The notes: generated by a model from the letters alone, not told the origin. 64,000 nt of DNA from an uncultured Clostridia bacterium (GCA_944363505.1 CALVUD010000008.1:1-64000), one strand, 5' to 3'. Positions 1 to 8,361 are shown, counted from the first letter of the stretch. Numbers and translations: made by a program.

Positions 1-12
1 CCGCCATTAGGG

Positions 13-50
13 AATAATACGAACTCTGAAACGGGTTCGTATTATTTTTT
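13..50 (+). terminator. Rho-independent terminator of a gene left of the window
   Basis: A perfect 12-bp stem (AATAATACGAAC pairing with GTTCGTATTATT) with a 10-nt loop runs into a T run on the plus strand. No plus-strand gene precedes it in the window, so it should end a transcript entering from the left. The minus-strand side lacks a T run. Confidence 0.75.
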
Positions 51-243
51 CTCGTTGATTAATTGGGGTATTGTGATTGAAAATTGATATTTATTTAATG
101 TTTACCAAAATACCGAAATCTCTATAGAAATACATGGCCGGATATCAATAGTCTATTGCAATTCATTGAAAATCAATCCTTAAATATCAAGTATTGGAAA
201 TCGTTTTTTTTAAATATGCAGATACTTCATTTGGTTGCATTTG

Positions 244-894
244 TTATTCAGTCTCGTAGATCTTTACTTCGTTGTCCGGCAAAAGTTCGTAGGTAAGCTG
301 TAAATCAAAATCATTGCGAACTTCCACATACCATCTTTCTTTATCTCGAGACCATACTATCGGATATACGGACAGATAAAAATTTTCTCTCTCTTCCGTA
401 AAAAAACCGGACGGGATCGTTACCTCGGTCAAATACATATCCAGGTAGTATCCTCCTATCCTTACCCGCTCGGTACGCTCTCCGTTTTCGTATTCTTCTG
501 TGGCGTACTCCTTAAGCAGAGTCCATCCCTCTATGTTTCTGAAATCGTCGGTTCCGGGAATTGGTTTTGAAAAACCCCGTTTCCTTAAGTAAGCGCACAC
601 AAATTTTTGCGCGGGCACATCGCGGCTGTCGCCGCCTATATATAGATCGAAAGTAACGTTGTCCCTGTCAAAGATCTTCGTATCGCTGTAAACGGCGGGT
701 ATGTACTGATAATCCTTCGACGCATTTACGTTTTGCGCGTCGAAGCCTACTCTCAATTCCGTCGGCTCAGGCAGACTCTCGCTTATTGCCTCGAGGATCT
801 TAAGGCAACCGCCAAGCGGAAAAATTGCGAACATGATAAATGCCAGCAGACCTATTATCAAAATCAACCTTATATTTTTTTCTCTACGCTCCAA
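244..894 (-). CDS. Hypothetical lipoprotein
   Basis: This 216-residue protein is of unknown function. It has a basic N-terminus, one hydrophobic segment and a lipobox (PLGGC), so it should be exported and lipid-anchored on the outer face of the membrane; the rest is soluble and charged. It lies 47 nt after another lipoprotein gene, probably in one operon. The only in-frame start at the ribosome site is TTG at 892-894, with GAGG 13 nt upstream. An ATG at 900-902, ideally placed behind that site, is out of frame by one base: it is followed by five A residues, and a sixth would give an in-frame start with a classic MKK-type signal peptide. The neighbouring gene has almost the same AGGTxGACTATGAAAAA leader. 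A one-base deletion, assembly error or slippage in the A tract is therefore likely. Confidence 0.6.
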   Translation of the reverse strand: MERREKNIRLILIIGLLAFIMFAIFPLGGCLKILEAISESLPEPTELRVGFDAQNVNASKDYQYIPAVYSDTKIFDRDNVTFDLYIGGDSRDVPAQKFVCAYLRKRGFSKPIPGTDDFRNIEGWTLLKEYATEEYENGERTERVRIGGYYLDMYLTEVTIPSGFFTEERENFYLSVYPIVWSRDKERWYVEVRNDFDLQLTYELLPDNEVKIYETE

Positions 895-941
895 TTTTTC
901 ATAGTCAACCTCGCTGTTTCAAAATCCTGATACCGCATCGT

Positions 942-1610
942 TTATTTATTAGGACTAAAAATTTCTTCATATTCGTAATCCGGAAGTTTTACCTTGAGAA
1001 ACGGATTATAACTTAATTCGTAAACGCTGTTTCCTAACGTAACGCGGCGGATCTTGCCTAATTTTATTTCTACCTCTGCCAATTTGTATTTAAAGCCCTC
1101 TTTAAAGTCTTCAGACAATTCAAATCCGTATTCGGCTTCATAGATCTTATACGCCTGTTCTCCCTCGATATCGGTGGCTTTGTAGGTTTTCGACGAAGCG
1201 TCATACTTCAGCAAATCGGGATCCTCCGCAATCAGTTTGGCAAAGTTATAAATCATACTTTCATATTTAACTACTTTTTTCCAATCTTCCTCCGAATATT
1301 CAATACCTAGCCGCGCATATGACTCGTCGTCTCCTTCACAATAAAGCCAAACCATATTATCTTCATACAGATAATAGGAAGGATTTGAGTATATTTTATT
1401 GCCGTCTATAGCGACATAAGTTGCATATGTGCCGCGGTTATAATCCACCCTCAGCTTAAAGTTATCTTTTTCGATTAAATTAACGAAACGCTCCGCAGCC
1501 TTTACCAATCTATCTCTTTGCGTTTCCTCGCTCGGCGTACAACCGAACAACCCCAAAGCTATGGTTAATACCGTTATCAGCATTATCAAAGTTATTATTG
1601 TTTTTTTCAT
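942..1610 (-). CDS. Hypothetical lipoprotein
   Basis: This 222-residue protein has a signal peptide (MKKT, about 18 hydrophobic residues) ending in the lipobox LFGC, predicting an exported, lipid-anchored protein. The mature part is rich in Tyr, Glu and Lys and resembles the small beta-rich lipoproteins of Clostridia that have no assigned function; I do not recognise a specific family. The ATG start is preceded by AGGTCGACT. It is the first gene of a probable two-lipoprotein operon, with a good promoter at 1684-1712. Sharing leader sequence with the downstream lipoprotein suggests an old duplication, although the mature sequences are not clearly alike. Confidence 0.7.
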   Translation of the reverse strand: MKKTIITLIMLITVLTIALGLFGCTPSEETQRDRLVKAAERFVNLIEKDNFKLRVDYNRGTYATYVAIDGNKIYSNPSYYLYEDNMVWLYCEGDDESYARLGIEYSEEDWKKVVKYESMIYNFAKLIAEDPDLLKYDASSKTYKATDIEGEQAYKIYEAEYGFELSEDFKEGFKYKLAEVEIKLGKIRRVTLGNSVYELSYNPFLKVKLPDYEYEEIFSPNK

Positions 1611-1683
1611 AGTCGACCTATTTACATCATATAAGGCAGTGATGATTAATGTAACTTTAAATTTACTGTCTGTAGGTATAATA

Positions 1684-1712
1684 AGTATAACATATAAAAT
1701 CTAATTTGTAAA
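1684..1712 (-). promoter_or_regulatory. SigA-type promoter of the lipoprotein pair
   Basis: On the minus strand TTTACA, 17 nt, TATACT with a TGT immediately before the -10 box. The predicted start lies about 65 nt before the ATG at 1610. Confidence 0.6.
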
Positions 1713-1833
1713 TATTAGTTCAAATCTACAAGACACAATGTGCTAAAAATGCAAAGTTTCCGTTTTTTTCGCAAATCGAGGGCTTGACTCGTGAAAAAGA
1801 AAATCCGCGGCATATCTTATAAAAACTGTGATT

Positions 1834-1861
1834 TAAAAACAGGCGGCAGAATGCCGCCTGT
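1834..1861 (-). terminator. Terminator after the small membrane protein gene
   Basis: On the minus strand a 10-bp GC-rich stem (ACAGGCGGCA / TGCCGCCTGT) with a 3-nt loop is followed by TTTTT. It sits about 33 nt after the stop codon at 1894. Confidence 0.8.
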
Positions 1862-1893
1862 CAATAAAGATCAAATGCGGTTTTTTATTCTGA

Positions 1894-2301
1894 TCAGAAT
1901 TTCAGTTCCTCGTCGGTTCGGTTTTCTTCGGTTTGCCGTTCGTCTTTAGACTGAACGGCCGGAGCGGAGCTTCCGCCGAAAAACGAAAGCGCGGCAAAAA
2001 CCACAAAAACTACGATCTTGGCTATCGTTACTATTTTGGACATAACGCTGTAAGCTCCGTAAGCCGCGGATGAATAATATCCGTCGGTCATCCCTCCAAT
2101 GGCGTCGTAAAGTCCCAAAAACATTGCTATCAGCGTAAATATCAATGTAACGATAAAAGCTTTCTTTGCCGTGGATTTTAGCTCCTCGTCGTTAGATTTC
2201 ACGATCGCGTATCCGCCCGCGACCGCAAACGCAATAATGCTGAGATATCCGCATACCCAAATCAGCAAGGATTTCCATCTGGTAGACCATCCCTCTTTCA
2301 T
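1894..2301 (-). CDS. Small three-helix membrane protein
   Basis: This 135-residue protein of unknown function shows three hydrophobic segments (about residues 9-31, 46-66 and 88-108) and a charged, Glu/Arg-rich tail. The pattern suggests an integral membrane protein with a cytoplasmic or exposed acidic tail. It starts at ATG behind AAAGGAGG with ideal spacing, has its own promoter (2388-2416) and ends at a strong terminator (1834-1861), so it is probably a single-gene transcript. No motif points to a substrate or enzyme activity. Confidence 0.65.
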   Translation of the reverse strand: MKEGWSTRWKSLLIWVCGYLSIIAFAVAGGYAIVKSNDEELKSTAKKAFIVTLIFTLIAMFLGLYDAIGGMTDGYYSSAAYGAYSVMSKIVTIAKIVVFVVFAALSFFGGSSAPAVQSKDERQTEENRTDEELKF

Positions 2302-2387
2302 TATAAAATCCTCCTTTGTTTATAATATTCTCGATTTATTCGTTCCTTGAATAAAACTTTAGCAACTTGACGTCATGCTTTGATTTT

Positions 2388-2416
2388 ATTTTAACACGGA
2401 AGTCGGGTTATGTAAA
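2388..2416 (-). promoter_or_regulatory. Promoter of the small membrane protein gene
   Basis: On the minus strand TTTACA, 17 nt, TAAAAT, giving a leader of about 80 nt before the ATG at 2301. It lies just past the end of the dehydrogenase gene, separating the two transcription units. Confidence 0.6.
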
Positions 2417-2463
2417 TATTGCTTTCGGCGCAATTTAAAACAAATATTCTTTAGGAAAAAATG

Positions 2464-3513
2464 TCATCGCCCCTTTAGCGTGCAATCCAGAGCGACTTTC
2501 ATCACCCCGTCGCGGCGGGAGGCAAAAAGCTCGTATGCCGCGGGAGCTTCGGATAGCGGAAAAGTATGCGTTATCAGCCGGGAAGCGTCCAGTTTCCCCT
2601 CGGATATCAGAGTAAGTATCTCCTTTGCGTCCGCACCGTCCACGCCTCCCGTTTTGAAGGTGAGATTTTTGCCGTACATGTCGGGTAAAGGAAGTATCTG
2701 CGGCGCGTCGTACATCGCTATTACGGAAACCACCGCGTTCGGACGCGCCGCCTCCCACGCGAGACGGAAAGAAGCCTCCGTTCCCGCAGCCTCTATCACC
2801 CTGTCGGCGCCTTTTCGCGGACATTCCGCTCTTAATTTTTCCAGGACTTCCTCGGATCTCACGGTTACGGCTTCGGGATAATGCTTTTTTACGAACTCGA
2901 GACGCTCCTCGGAAACATCGCATATGTATACGCGGCGCGGATTTTTCAAAAACGCCGAGAGCATGGAGCATATCCCCGTGGGACCTGCGCCTATCACGAG
3001 GACGTCGTCGCCCTCACCGATCTCGGATATTTTCGCCGCCCAGAATCCCGTAGCCAGGATATCCCCGGCAAGCAATGCCTGAATGTCCTTGACGTCGGGC
3101 GGAATTACGGTAAGACCCGTGTCGGCGAATGGCACACGCACGTATTCCGCCTGCATTCCGTCTATTCGGCATCCGAGCGCCCACCCCCCCAAGGGCGAAA
3201 CGCAGTTGTTCACGTAGCCGCGGCGGCAATACCAACATTCTCCGCAAAAGGTCTCCACATTTACGGAAACACGTTGCCCTATCTTTAAGTTTTTGACTTT
3301 TTCCCCTATTGCGACCACTTCGCCGACAGCTTCGTGGCCTACGGTGATCCCGCGTACCGCGCGCGGGACGGAACCGTTAAAAATATGCAGATCGCTGGTA
3401 CAGATACTGCTTAGGGTAACTTTGACCAAAGCGTCCGTGTCGCATTCGAGTTTCGGCACGGGTTTATCGACGAGACGGAAGTCTTTTTCTCCGAAATATG
3501 TATAGCTGAGCAT
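2464..3513 (-). CDS. Zinc-dependent alcohol dehydrogenase (MDR family)
   Basis: This is a cytosolic NAD(P)-dependent medium-chain dehydrogenase of 349 residues, normal for the family. Counting from the ATG at 3513, likely catalytic zinc ligands are C38 and H60-E61, with D151 in the usual fourth region. Four cysteines at 90, 93, 96 and 104 form the structural zinc lobe, and the Rossmann motif GAGPTG is at 175-180. Best match by eye is the isopropanol/sorbitol/threonine dehydrogenase branch, but the substrate cannot be assigned. An in-frame TTG 12 nt upstream lies at the -10 box, so I prefer the ATG, which follows GGGAGG. The promoter at 3529-3557 gives a very short leader. It seems to be monocistronic. 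Confidence 0.85.
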   Translation of the reverse strand: MLSYTYFGEKDFRLVDKPVPKLECDTDALVKVTLSSICTSDLHIFNGSVPRAVRGITVGHEAVGEVVAIGEKVKNLKIGQRVSVNVETFCGECWYCRRGYVNNCVSPLGGWALGCRIDGMQAEYVRVPFADTGLTVIPPDVKDIQALLAGDILATGFWAAKISEIGEGDDVLVIGAGPTGICSMLSAFLKNPRRVYICDVSEERLEFVKKHYPEAVTVRSEEVLEKLRAECPRKGADRVIEAAGTEASFRLAWEAARPNAVVSVIAMYDAPQILPLPDMYGKNLTFKTGGVDGADAKEILTLISEGKLDASRLITHTFPLSEAPAAYELFASRRDGVMKVALDCTLKGR

Positions 3514-3528
3514 AATGCCTCCCAAAAG

Positions 3529-3557
3529 ATTATACCTCCTGATGCGCTCCGAAGCAA
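3529..3557 (-). promoter_or_regulatory. Promoter of the zinc dehydrogenase gene
   Basis: On the minus strand TTGCTT, 17 nt, TATAAT. An AGGAGG lies within the spacer and a second GGGAGG lies just downstream, so only the latter can serve translation if this promoter is used; this supports the ATG start at 3513. Confidence 0.5.
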
Positions 3558-3693
3558 GACGTTAGACAAGCGTCGCGCTTTATTAACTGTTGAAGCGGTT
3601 GCGAAATATCTGAGCTCCGCTTTGCGCCGCCGAACCAATATCGGCAAAAAAAGCATAGGAATGTAAAAGCAGGGTCTTCGGGAGGAAATTCAT

Positions 3694-4527
3694 ATGAACG
3701 AAAAAAGGCGTGGCGGACCGATTTTTAATTGCTCCTTTCCGTGCAATCGATTCTGTCCGTGTCATCCGGATTGTCCCGAAAACAACGTTGCAGGTCCTAC
3801 CGGCGCCACGGGAAGTCTTGACCCGAATCCTTACGATCTGTACGTTCAAGCGGACGCCGCCCCCGGCGGAAACGGCAGCATAACCGCGCCTTTCAACACG
3901 ATCGAAGAAGCACTTGCCGTAGCCGAGCCGAACGGAACGATACACGTTTTGCGGGGTACCTATCCCGTTTCGAGTCAGCTTGCCGTAAACGTACCGGGAT
4001 TGAGCATCATAGGTTCGGCAGGCTCTGAAATCTTGTTACGGGCGCCTGTAGTGCCTTTTTTGTTAAACGGCGGCGACGTAACCCTGGACGGACTTACGAT
4101 GACCTCGGATAATCCGTATCCCGTAGAATTTATACAGATCGCCGGCAGCGGCAACCGCATCCTGAACTGTACGGTTTACGGTCCGAATCAATCGGGAGAT
4201 TCCTCGACTTGGGTGGTTAACCGCGGTTTCGTGACCCAGCCTAACGCGACGGATCTGTTGGCACGCAACAATATATTTCATACCTTGCGCCAGGCGGCGT
4301 ATCTGAATCCCGGTTCCACGGGTACGATCGCATACAACGTCGTATACAATACGCGCGGATACGTCGTGGACGGAGCGTCGTTCGTATTTTCCGGGAATTC
4401 CTGGGGAATTCCGCAAAACGCAGTGGATATCGCGCTGTTGGCGGGCACCGTCAGCGGCGCGCCTTACGACCCGCTTTCCGCGCTGGAGGCAAGTAATTCC
4501 GACGCGACGATAAGCGATCAGCGCTGA
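3694..4527 (+). CDS. Cys-rich, collagen-motif, beta-helix surface protein (spore-coat-like)
   Basis: This 277-residue protein has no signal peptide. Residues 1-32 carry six Cys with many Pro, then a short collagen-like GPTGATG (about 34-40), and then a region of short beta-strand repeats with Asn-rich turns (about 70-250) typical of right-handed parallel beta-helix (pectate-lyase-like) folds. Cys-rich head plus collagen motif plus beta domain resembles BclA/exosporium-type proteins of spore-formers, although the collagen stretch is only two triplets. It lacks recognisable catalytic residues, so a structural surface role is inferred. The ATG follows GGGAGGAAATTC. It is transcribed away from the dehydrogenase gene and converges on the methyltransferase. 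I see no convincing SigA promoter; a sporulation sigma factor is possible. Confidence 0.6.
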   Translation: MNEKRRGGPIFNCSFPCNRFCPCHPDCPENNVAGPTGATGSLDPNPYDLYVQADAAPGGNGSITAPFNTIEEALAVAEPNGTIHVLRGTYPVSSQLAVNVPGLSIIGSAGSEILLRAPVVPFLLNGGDVTLDGLTMTSDNPYPVEFIQIAGSGNRILNCTVYGPNQSGDSSTWVVNRGFVTQPNATDLLARNNIFHTLRQAAYLNPGSTGTIAYNVVYNTRGYVVDGASFVFSGNSWGIPQNAVDIALLAGTVSGAPYDPLSALEASNSDATISDQR

Positions 4528-4550
4528 CGCCGACGCGCAGAAACGACAAA

Positions 4551-5300
4551 CTAAGGCTTGACGGCTCGCGTGGCAAAGTATTGCGGAATGTTTTTGTCGG
4601 CAAGATTGCCTTCTCTGTCCGTATCCTCGTAAATATCCGTCAATATAAAACCGGCTTTCAGCTGACCGCCTATCTGTTCCTCGGCGGTATGCGAAAACTG
4701 CACGCCTTCGCCGCGCTTTAGCCCTTCTTCGAAAAGCGACTTGTCCTTAAGCGGATTATAAGGTAACGAATTTACGACTTCGCGCTGAGCGGGATCCAAA
4801 ATAAAATTTATGCCGTTGTCCAGCCCGCACAGCAATATGCCGCCCCTTTTCAGCACCCGGAAACATTCCTTAAATACCGGCTCGACTTTTTCGATATAAC
4901 AATTTGATACGGGATGAAAAACCATATCGAAACATTCGTCGGGAAAAGGCAACGGCTCGGTCATGTCGGCTCGGAGAATCTCGACCGAATATCCCTCCCT
5001 TATCGCCGCTTCGCGCTCCGAGCGGCACTGCTCAGCCGAATAGTCGAGTACCGTGCATTTTGCGCCTGCGGCGCAAAACAAAGGGATCTGCTGTGCGCCG
5101 CCGGAGGCAAGACCTAAAACCTTTGCGCCTTTTAGGGGAACAAACCACTTTTCGGGTACGGGTTTGGTAGGAGTCAGAAAGATTTTCCGTTCGCCGCCAA
5201 CGGCGGCAAGATACTCCTCGTGAGTTACGGGTTTCCCCCACTCCCACCCTTGTCTGCACCAATCATCCACGGTCAAGGAATTTATATCCTGATACTTCAT
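4551..5300 (-). CDS. Class I SAM-dependent methyltransferase
   Basis: This 249-residue cytosolic enzyme has a Methyltransf_11-type core: motif I VLGLASGGAQ (near residue 60), an acidic residue in VLDYS (motif II), the ADMTEPLPFPDECFDMV segment (motif III/IV), and a post-motif VLKRGGILLCG. These support binding of S-adenosylmethionine; the acceptor is unknown. The start was set at the ATG at 5300 because GAGG sits 5 nt upstream; an ATG at 5315 overlapping the TetR stop is less well placed. It is directly downstream of the TetR gene (11-nt gap) and presumably under its autoregulated promoter. It may modify the compound exported by the divergent pump, which is inference. Confidence 0.8.
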   Translation of the reverse strand: MKYQDINSLTVDDWCRQGWEWGKPVTHEEYLAAVGGERKIFLTPTKPVPEKWFVPLKGAKVLGLASGGAQQIPLFCAAGAKCTVLDYSAEQCRSEREAAIREGYSVEILRADMTEPLPFPDECFDMVFHPVSNCYIEKVEPVFKECFRVLKRGGILLCGLDNGINFILDPAQREVVNSLPYNPLKDKSLFEEGLKRGEGVQFSHTAEEQIGGQLKAGFILTDIYEDTDREGNLADKNIPQYFATRAVKP

Positions 5301-5311
5301 TTTTTCCTCGT

Positions 5312-5875
5312 TCATCGCGTTCCGAAACTGTTCAAAAGAGTCAATATTATATCTGCGATTTCCTCGTAGCTCTCGGAAGAATCGCCGTTCAGCCACGCCC
5401 TCATCATGTGATATCCGCCGTATACTATAAACAGATAAATATACTTCATCTTTCCTTCGCCCAGGCTTTTCCCGAACCGCTGGGTCAGAAAGATTTCGGC
5501 GCTATTCTGTAGCACAGGCAACGAAAAAAGTTTTTCCGGAAAATTCGGATTTATATTATTGTTTATAACGATGCGCGCTATGCGCTTGTTCTGCGAAATG
5601 TAACTGCACATCTCGCGCATACCCGTAGCGATATCCGCGTTGACGTTGGGTACCATAAAAGCGCTGAGTTCGGAAAAAAACTTCTCCTCTATTTCTCCGA
5701 AAAGATCCTCGGGTCCGTCATAGTATTTGTAAAACGTGGACCTGTTGACCTCGGCAATCGCGCAAAGCTCGCTGACGCTGATTTTCGCCACCGGTTCTCC
5801 CCGCTCGCAAAGTTCCGTCATCGCGTCCGTAATAAGACGTTTGGTCATCTGCACCCTTCGGTTTTCCTGAGACAT
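5312..5875 (-). CDS. TetR/AcrR-family transcriptional regulator
   Basis: This 187-residue protein has an N-terminal TetR helix-turn-helix (about residues 8-55, with the typical ending VNRSTFYKYYDGPEDLF) and an alpha-helical ligand-binding C-terminus. It is predicted to be a dimeric repressor. The start was set at the ATG at 5875 because AAAGGAGG is 5 nt upstream; the longer frame begins inside the leader. It is divergent from the MMPL exporter genes, and the region between holds overlapping promoters and a 12-bp inverted repeat, so it very probably represses both the exporter and itself. Ligand unknown. Confidence 0.88.
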   Translation of the reverse strand: MSQENRRVQMTKRLITDAMTELCERGEPVAKISVSELCAIAEVNRSTFYKYYDGPEDLFGEIEEKFFSELSAFMVPNVNADIATGMREMCSYISQNKRIARIVINNNINPNFPEKLFSLPVLQNSAEIFLTQRFGKSLGEGKMKYIYLFIVYGGYHMMRAWLNGDSSESYEEIADIILTLLNSFGTR

Positions 5876-5939
5876 ATAGCCCTCCTTTCGTCCGTTAATA
5901 TACATTTTTTTCCAAAATGTTTGTTTCGCGACAGATTTG

Positions 5940-5968
5940 ATTTTATTTCTACTACATTAAGTTGTAAA
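5940..5968 (-). promoter_or_regulatory. Promoter of the tetR-methyltransferase operon
   Basis: On the minus strand TTTACA, 17 nt, TAAAAT. Its -35 box lies within the inverted repeat at 5953-5982, consistent with autorepression. Confidence 0.6.
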
Positions 5969-5982
5969 AGCAACATAGTGTA
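5953..5982. promoter_or_regulatory. Probable TetR operator between divergent promoters
   Basis: An inverted repeat with 12-nt arms, TACATTAAGTTG and CAACATAGTGTA, matches at 10 of 12 positions around a 6-nt spacer. It covers the -35 box of both divergent promoters, the arrangement expected for a TetR-family operator. Binding by the adjacent regulator is inferred from position. Confidence 0.65.
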
Positions 5983-5991
5983 TATTATAAT
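5962..5991 (+). promoter_or_regulatory. Promoter of the MMPL exporter operon
   Basis: TTGTAA, 18 nt, TATAAT on the plus strand, with a leader of about 25 nt before the ATG at 6024. The operator-like inverted repeat spans its -35 box and spacer. Confidence 0.65.
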
Positions 5992-6023
5992 CCATATATA
6001 GCAACTTGTCAACGAGGCGGATT

Positions 6024-7028
6024 ATGCGAAAAATTGCTCGGTTTGTCGTATCCAAACGTATCCCGATACTCGTAATCGGTCTGGTGCTGACTGTGGCGTG
6101 CGCGGTCATGGCATTTTTCGTTAACATCAATTACGATCTCACGGCCTACCTGCCAAAAGACTTCCACACGTCCAAAGCCATTGCCATTATGAACGACGAA
6201 TTCGGCGACGTAACGGATATTTCGGTGGTTTTTAAAGGTATCGATTCCGATACCGCAAACGTAATATACGCGGACCTGATGAAACAGGACGGGGTCGTCA
6301 GCGTACAGTATACTGCGGACGACCCATCCTATGTCAAGGACGGTTACACAAGGTTTGCGGTCGTGGTCGGATATAATACGTATTCGGAAGAAGCTATGTC
6401 CGTAATCAACGCCATCCGCTCCGATTATTCCGACTATGAACTGTACATCAGCGGCGCCGCGGTAGAAAACGAAACCTCGGACAAGACGCTGTCGATAGCC
6501 ATAGCCATAGCTTTCGCGATACTTTTGGCGATTCTGTTTATAGCTTCTTCGTCGTGGTTCGATCCGGTAGTCTATCTTATCACCATAGGCATTGCGGTGA
6601 TCATCAACATGGGAACCAACATATTTTTGGGCAGCATATCCTCGCTTACCAATTCGGTGGCGGCGATATTGCAGTTGGTGCTGTCGATGGACTATTCGAT
6701 CATGCTGATGAACCGCTTCCGCAGAGAGAGACAAAACGGTATCGATAAGGAAACGGCGCTCGTTGACGCGCTGGCGGGCGGCGCGAGATCGATACTCGGC
6801 AGCGCCGCAACCACTATTGTCGGATTGTTGTGTCTGGTGTTCATGAACTTCACCATCGGCGTGGATATGGGCGTGGTCCTTGCAAAAGGCGTGGTCATAA
6901 GCCTGATTAGCGTGTTCACCGTACTGCCCGGGCTGATAATACTGTTTGACAAACCATTGCTTAAGGGCATGAAGAAGCGCAGTAAATTCAGCAAATTTTT
7001 CGATTCGGAAATTTCCGCGGAGGTGTAA
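6024..7028 (+). CDS. MMPL/RND-type exporter, N-terminal half
   Basis: This 334-residue membrane protein is one half of an RND-superfamily MMPL exporter: one N-terminal helix (about 13-33), an extracytoplasmic loop beginning NINYDLTAYLPKD, then a five-helix bundle (about 155-310) with the typical GGARSILGSAATTIVGL region. Family members use proton motive force to move hydrophobic compounds or lipids. The ATG at 6024 follows GAGGCGG; an upstream in-frame TTG lacks a site. It is followed after one base by the second half, with which it presumably forms a functional pump. It is divergent from and probably controlled by the TetR regulator. Confidence 0.82.
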   Translation: MRKIARFVVSKRIPILVIGLVLTVACAVMAFFVNINYDLTAYLPKDFHTSKAIAIMNDEFGDVTDISVVFKGIDSDTANVIYADLMKQDGVVSVQYTADDPSYVKDGYTRFAVVVGYNTYSEEAMSVINAIRSDYSDYELYISGAAVENETSDKTLSIAIAIAFAILLAILFIASSSWFDPVVYLITIGIAVIINMGTNIFLGSISSLTNSVAAILQLVLSMDYSIMLMNRFRRERQNGIDKETALVDALAGGARSILGSAATTIVGLLCLVFMNFTIGVDMGVVLAKGVVISLISVFTVLPGLIILFDKPLLKGMKKRSKFSKFFDSEISAEV

Positions 7029-7029
7029 A

Positions 7030-8361
7030 ATGTTTACGAAAAAAGCAGCTCGTCTTGCGGACAAATTAAGATTCGTATCGATTTTCGTGCTGATAGCTTT
7101 GTTGGTAGTAGGATTTTTACTGAAAGACAAGGCCGGTATCGAATATTTCCTGTACCCGGTTTACGACGACAAAGAAGTCATCGACAGCGTTTTCGAGGAA
7201 GAAAACCCGTTTGTGGTGATGTATCCGAATTCCGCCGAGGACAAGGTCGCGGCGACCGCCGCAGCGATTGCCGCCGATAAGGACGTGGTATCCGTAACGA
7301 CATATGCGGACACCCTCGGCATAATGCTCGGCGTTGACGAAGCGGTGGAATTGATCTCTACCCAGTTCCCGGACCTTATCGGAAGCGTACCGCCGTCTAT
7401 GTCAGCGCAGATCACAGTCATAATGCAGGATCTGTTCAAGACTTATCTGGGAAAAGAAGAACTTGACGGCACGGAGACCGTGGAAATGTACGGTTTCGTC
7501 AGTTATGTGCTGGGCGACATGCTTACCGACGACAGCGTAAACAACATTGTCAAAACCATGATTCTCAACGACCCGGAAACCAAGGCGCAATGCGAATCGG
7601 TAAAAGCCATGCTGGACGCGGCGAAAGTCCAGCTCGTCGGCGAAAACTATTCGAGGATAATGGTCGCTACCACGCTTCAAAAGGAATCCGACGAGGCGTT
7701 TGCGTTCGTGGAAAGACTGGACGGCATTCTGAAAGAGAGCATGGGCGAGTATTACATAATGGGCAACAGCTATCTCGCTTACGAAATGCGCGCGTCTTAT
7801 TCCGACGAAGTCAACCTGATCACTCTGATCTCGATCGTACTGACATTCATAGTCGTCGCGTTAACTTTCAAATCGCTGATAATCCCCACGGTGCTGGTGG
7901 CTTTGATACAATGCGCCGTATATCTGACGCTAAGCTTTTCGTACCTGGCGCACCTGGAATTCTATTATCTCGCCGTGATTATCGTTCAGGCGATACTGAT
8001 GGGGGCGACGATAGACTACGCCATACTGTTCACCAACAACTACCGCGAAAAGCGAAAGACGCTCGACCGCGCGGATTCGCTCGCCGCGGCGTATTCCAAC
8101 TCGATGCATACGATCCTGACCTCGTCGTCGATACTGTTTTTCGTAACGCTGATACTCGGGCTTACGGCAAAGGACCCGTCTATGGTCCAGGTGTGTCTTG
8201 CGATAGCGATAGGCAGCTTCTTTGCGGTGGCGCTTTGCGTGATAGTTCTGCCCGGAATTTTGGCGGCGCTGGACAAGCCTATATGCTACAGCGCGAAAAA
8301 GTGGGAAGAATTAAGCGCCAAGCTGAAAGAAAAGTATTATAGCCGCAAATCCGCAGAATAA
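7030..8361 (+). CDS. MMPL/RND-type exporter, C-terminal half
   Basis: This 443-residue protein repeats the same half-pump plan: one helix (about 18-37), a roughly 200-residue external domain, then five helices (about 245-415) with a GATIDYAILFTNNYRE segment typical of the RND helix-4 region. Together the two genes equal one normal MMPL protein of about 780 residues. The start ATG has GGAGGTGTAAA overlapping the end of the upstream gene, so the split is supplied with its own ribosome site rather than looking like a random frameshift. The cytoplasmic tail is rich in Lys. Substrate unknown. Confidence 0.82.
   Translation: MFTKKAARLADKLRFVSIFVLIALLVVGFLLKDKAGIEYFLYPVYDDKEVIDSVFEEENPFVVMYPNSAEDKVAATAAAIAADKDVVSVTTYADTLGIMLGVDEAVELISTQFPDLIGSVPPSMSAQITVIMQDLFKTYLGKEELDGTETVEMYGFVSYVLGDMLTDDSVNNIVKTMILNDPETKAQCESVKAMLDAAKVQLVGENYSRIMVATTLQKESDEAFAFVERLDGILKESMGEYYIMGNSYLAYEMRASYSDEVNLITLISIVLTFIVVALTFKSLIIPTVLVALIQCAVYLTLSFSYLAHLEFYYLAVIIVQAILMGATIDYAILFTNNYREKRKTLDRADSLAAAYSNSMHTILTSSSILFFVTLILGLTAKDPSMVQVCLAIAIGSFFAVALCVIVLPGILAALDKPICYSAKKWEELSAKLKEKYYSRKSAE

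Noticed and set aside
3526..3693. Sporulation-sigma promoter before the collagen-motif gene
   Set aside because: Sequences slightly like SigK or SigG boxes occur, but no pair had the right spacing, so none is called.
6009..7130. 373-codon minus-strand frame across the exporter gene
   Set aside because: His- and Arg-rich shadow of a membrane protein, covering the end of one real gene and the beginning of the next, without a ribosome site.
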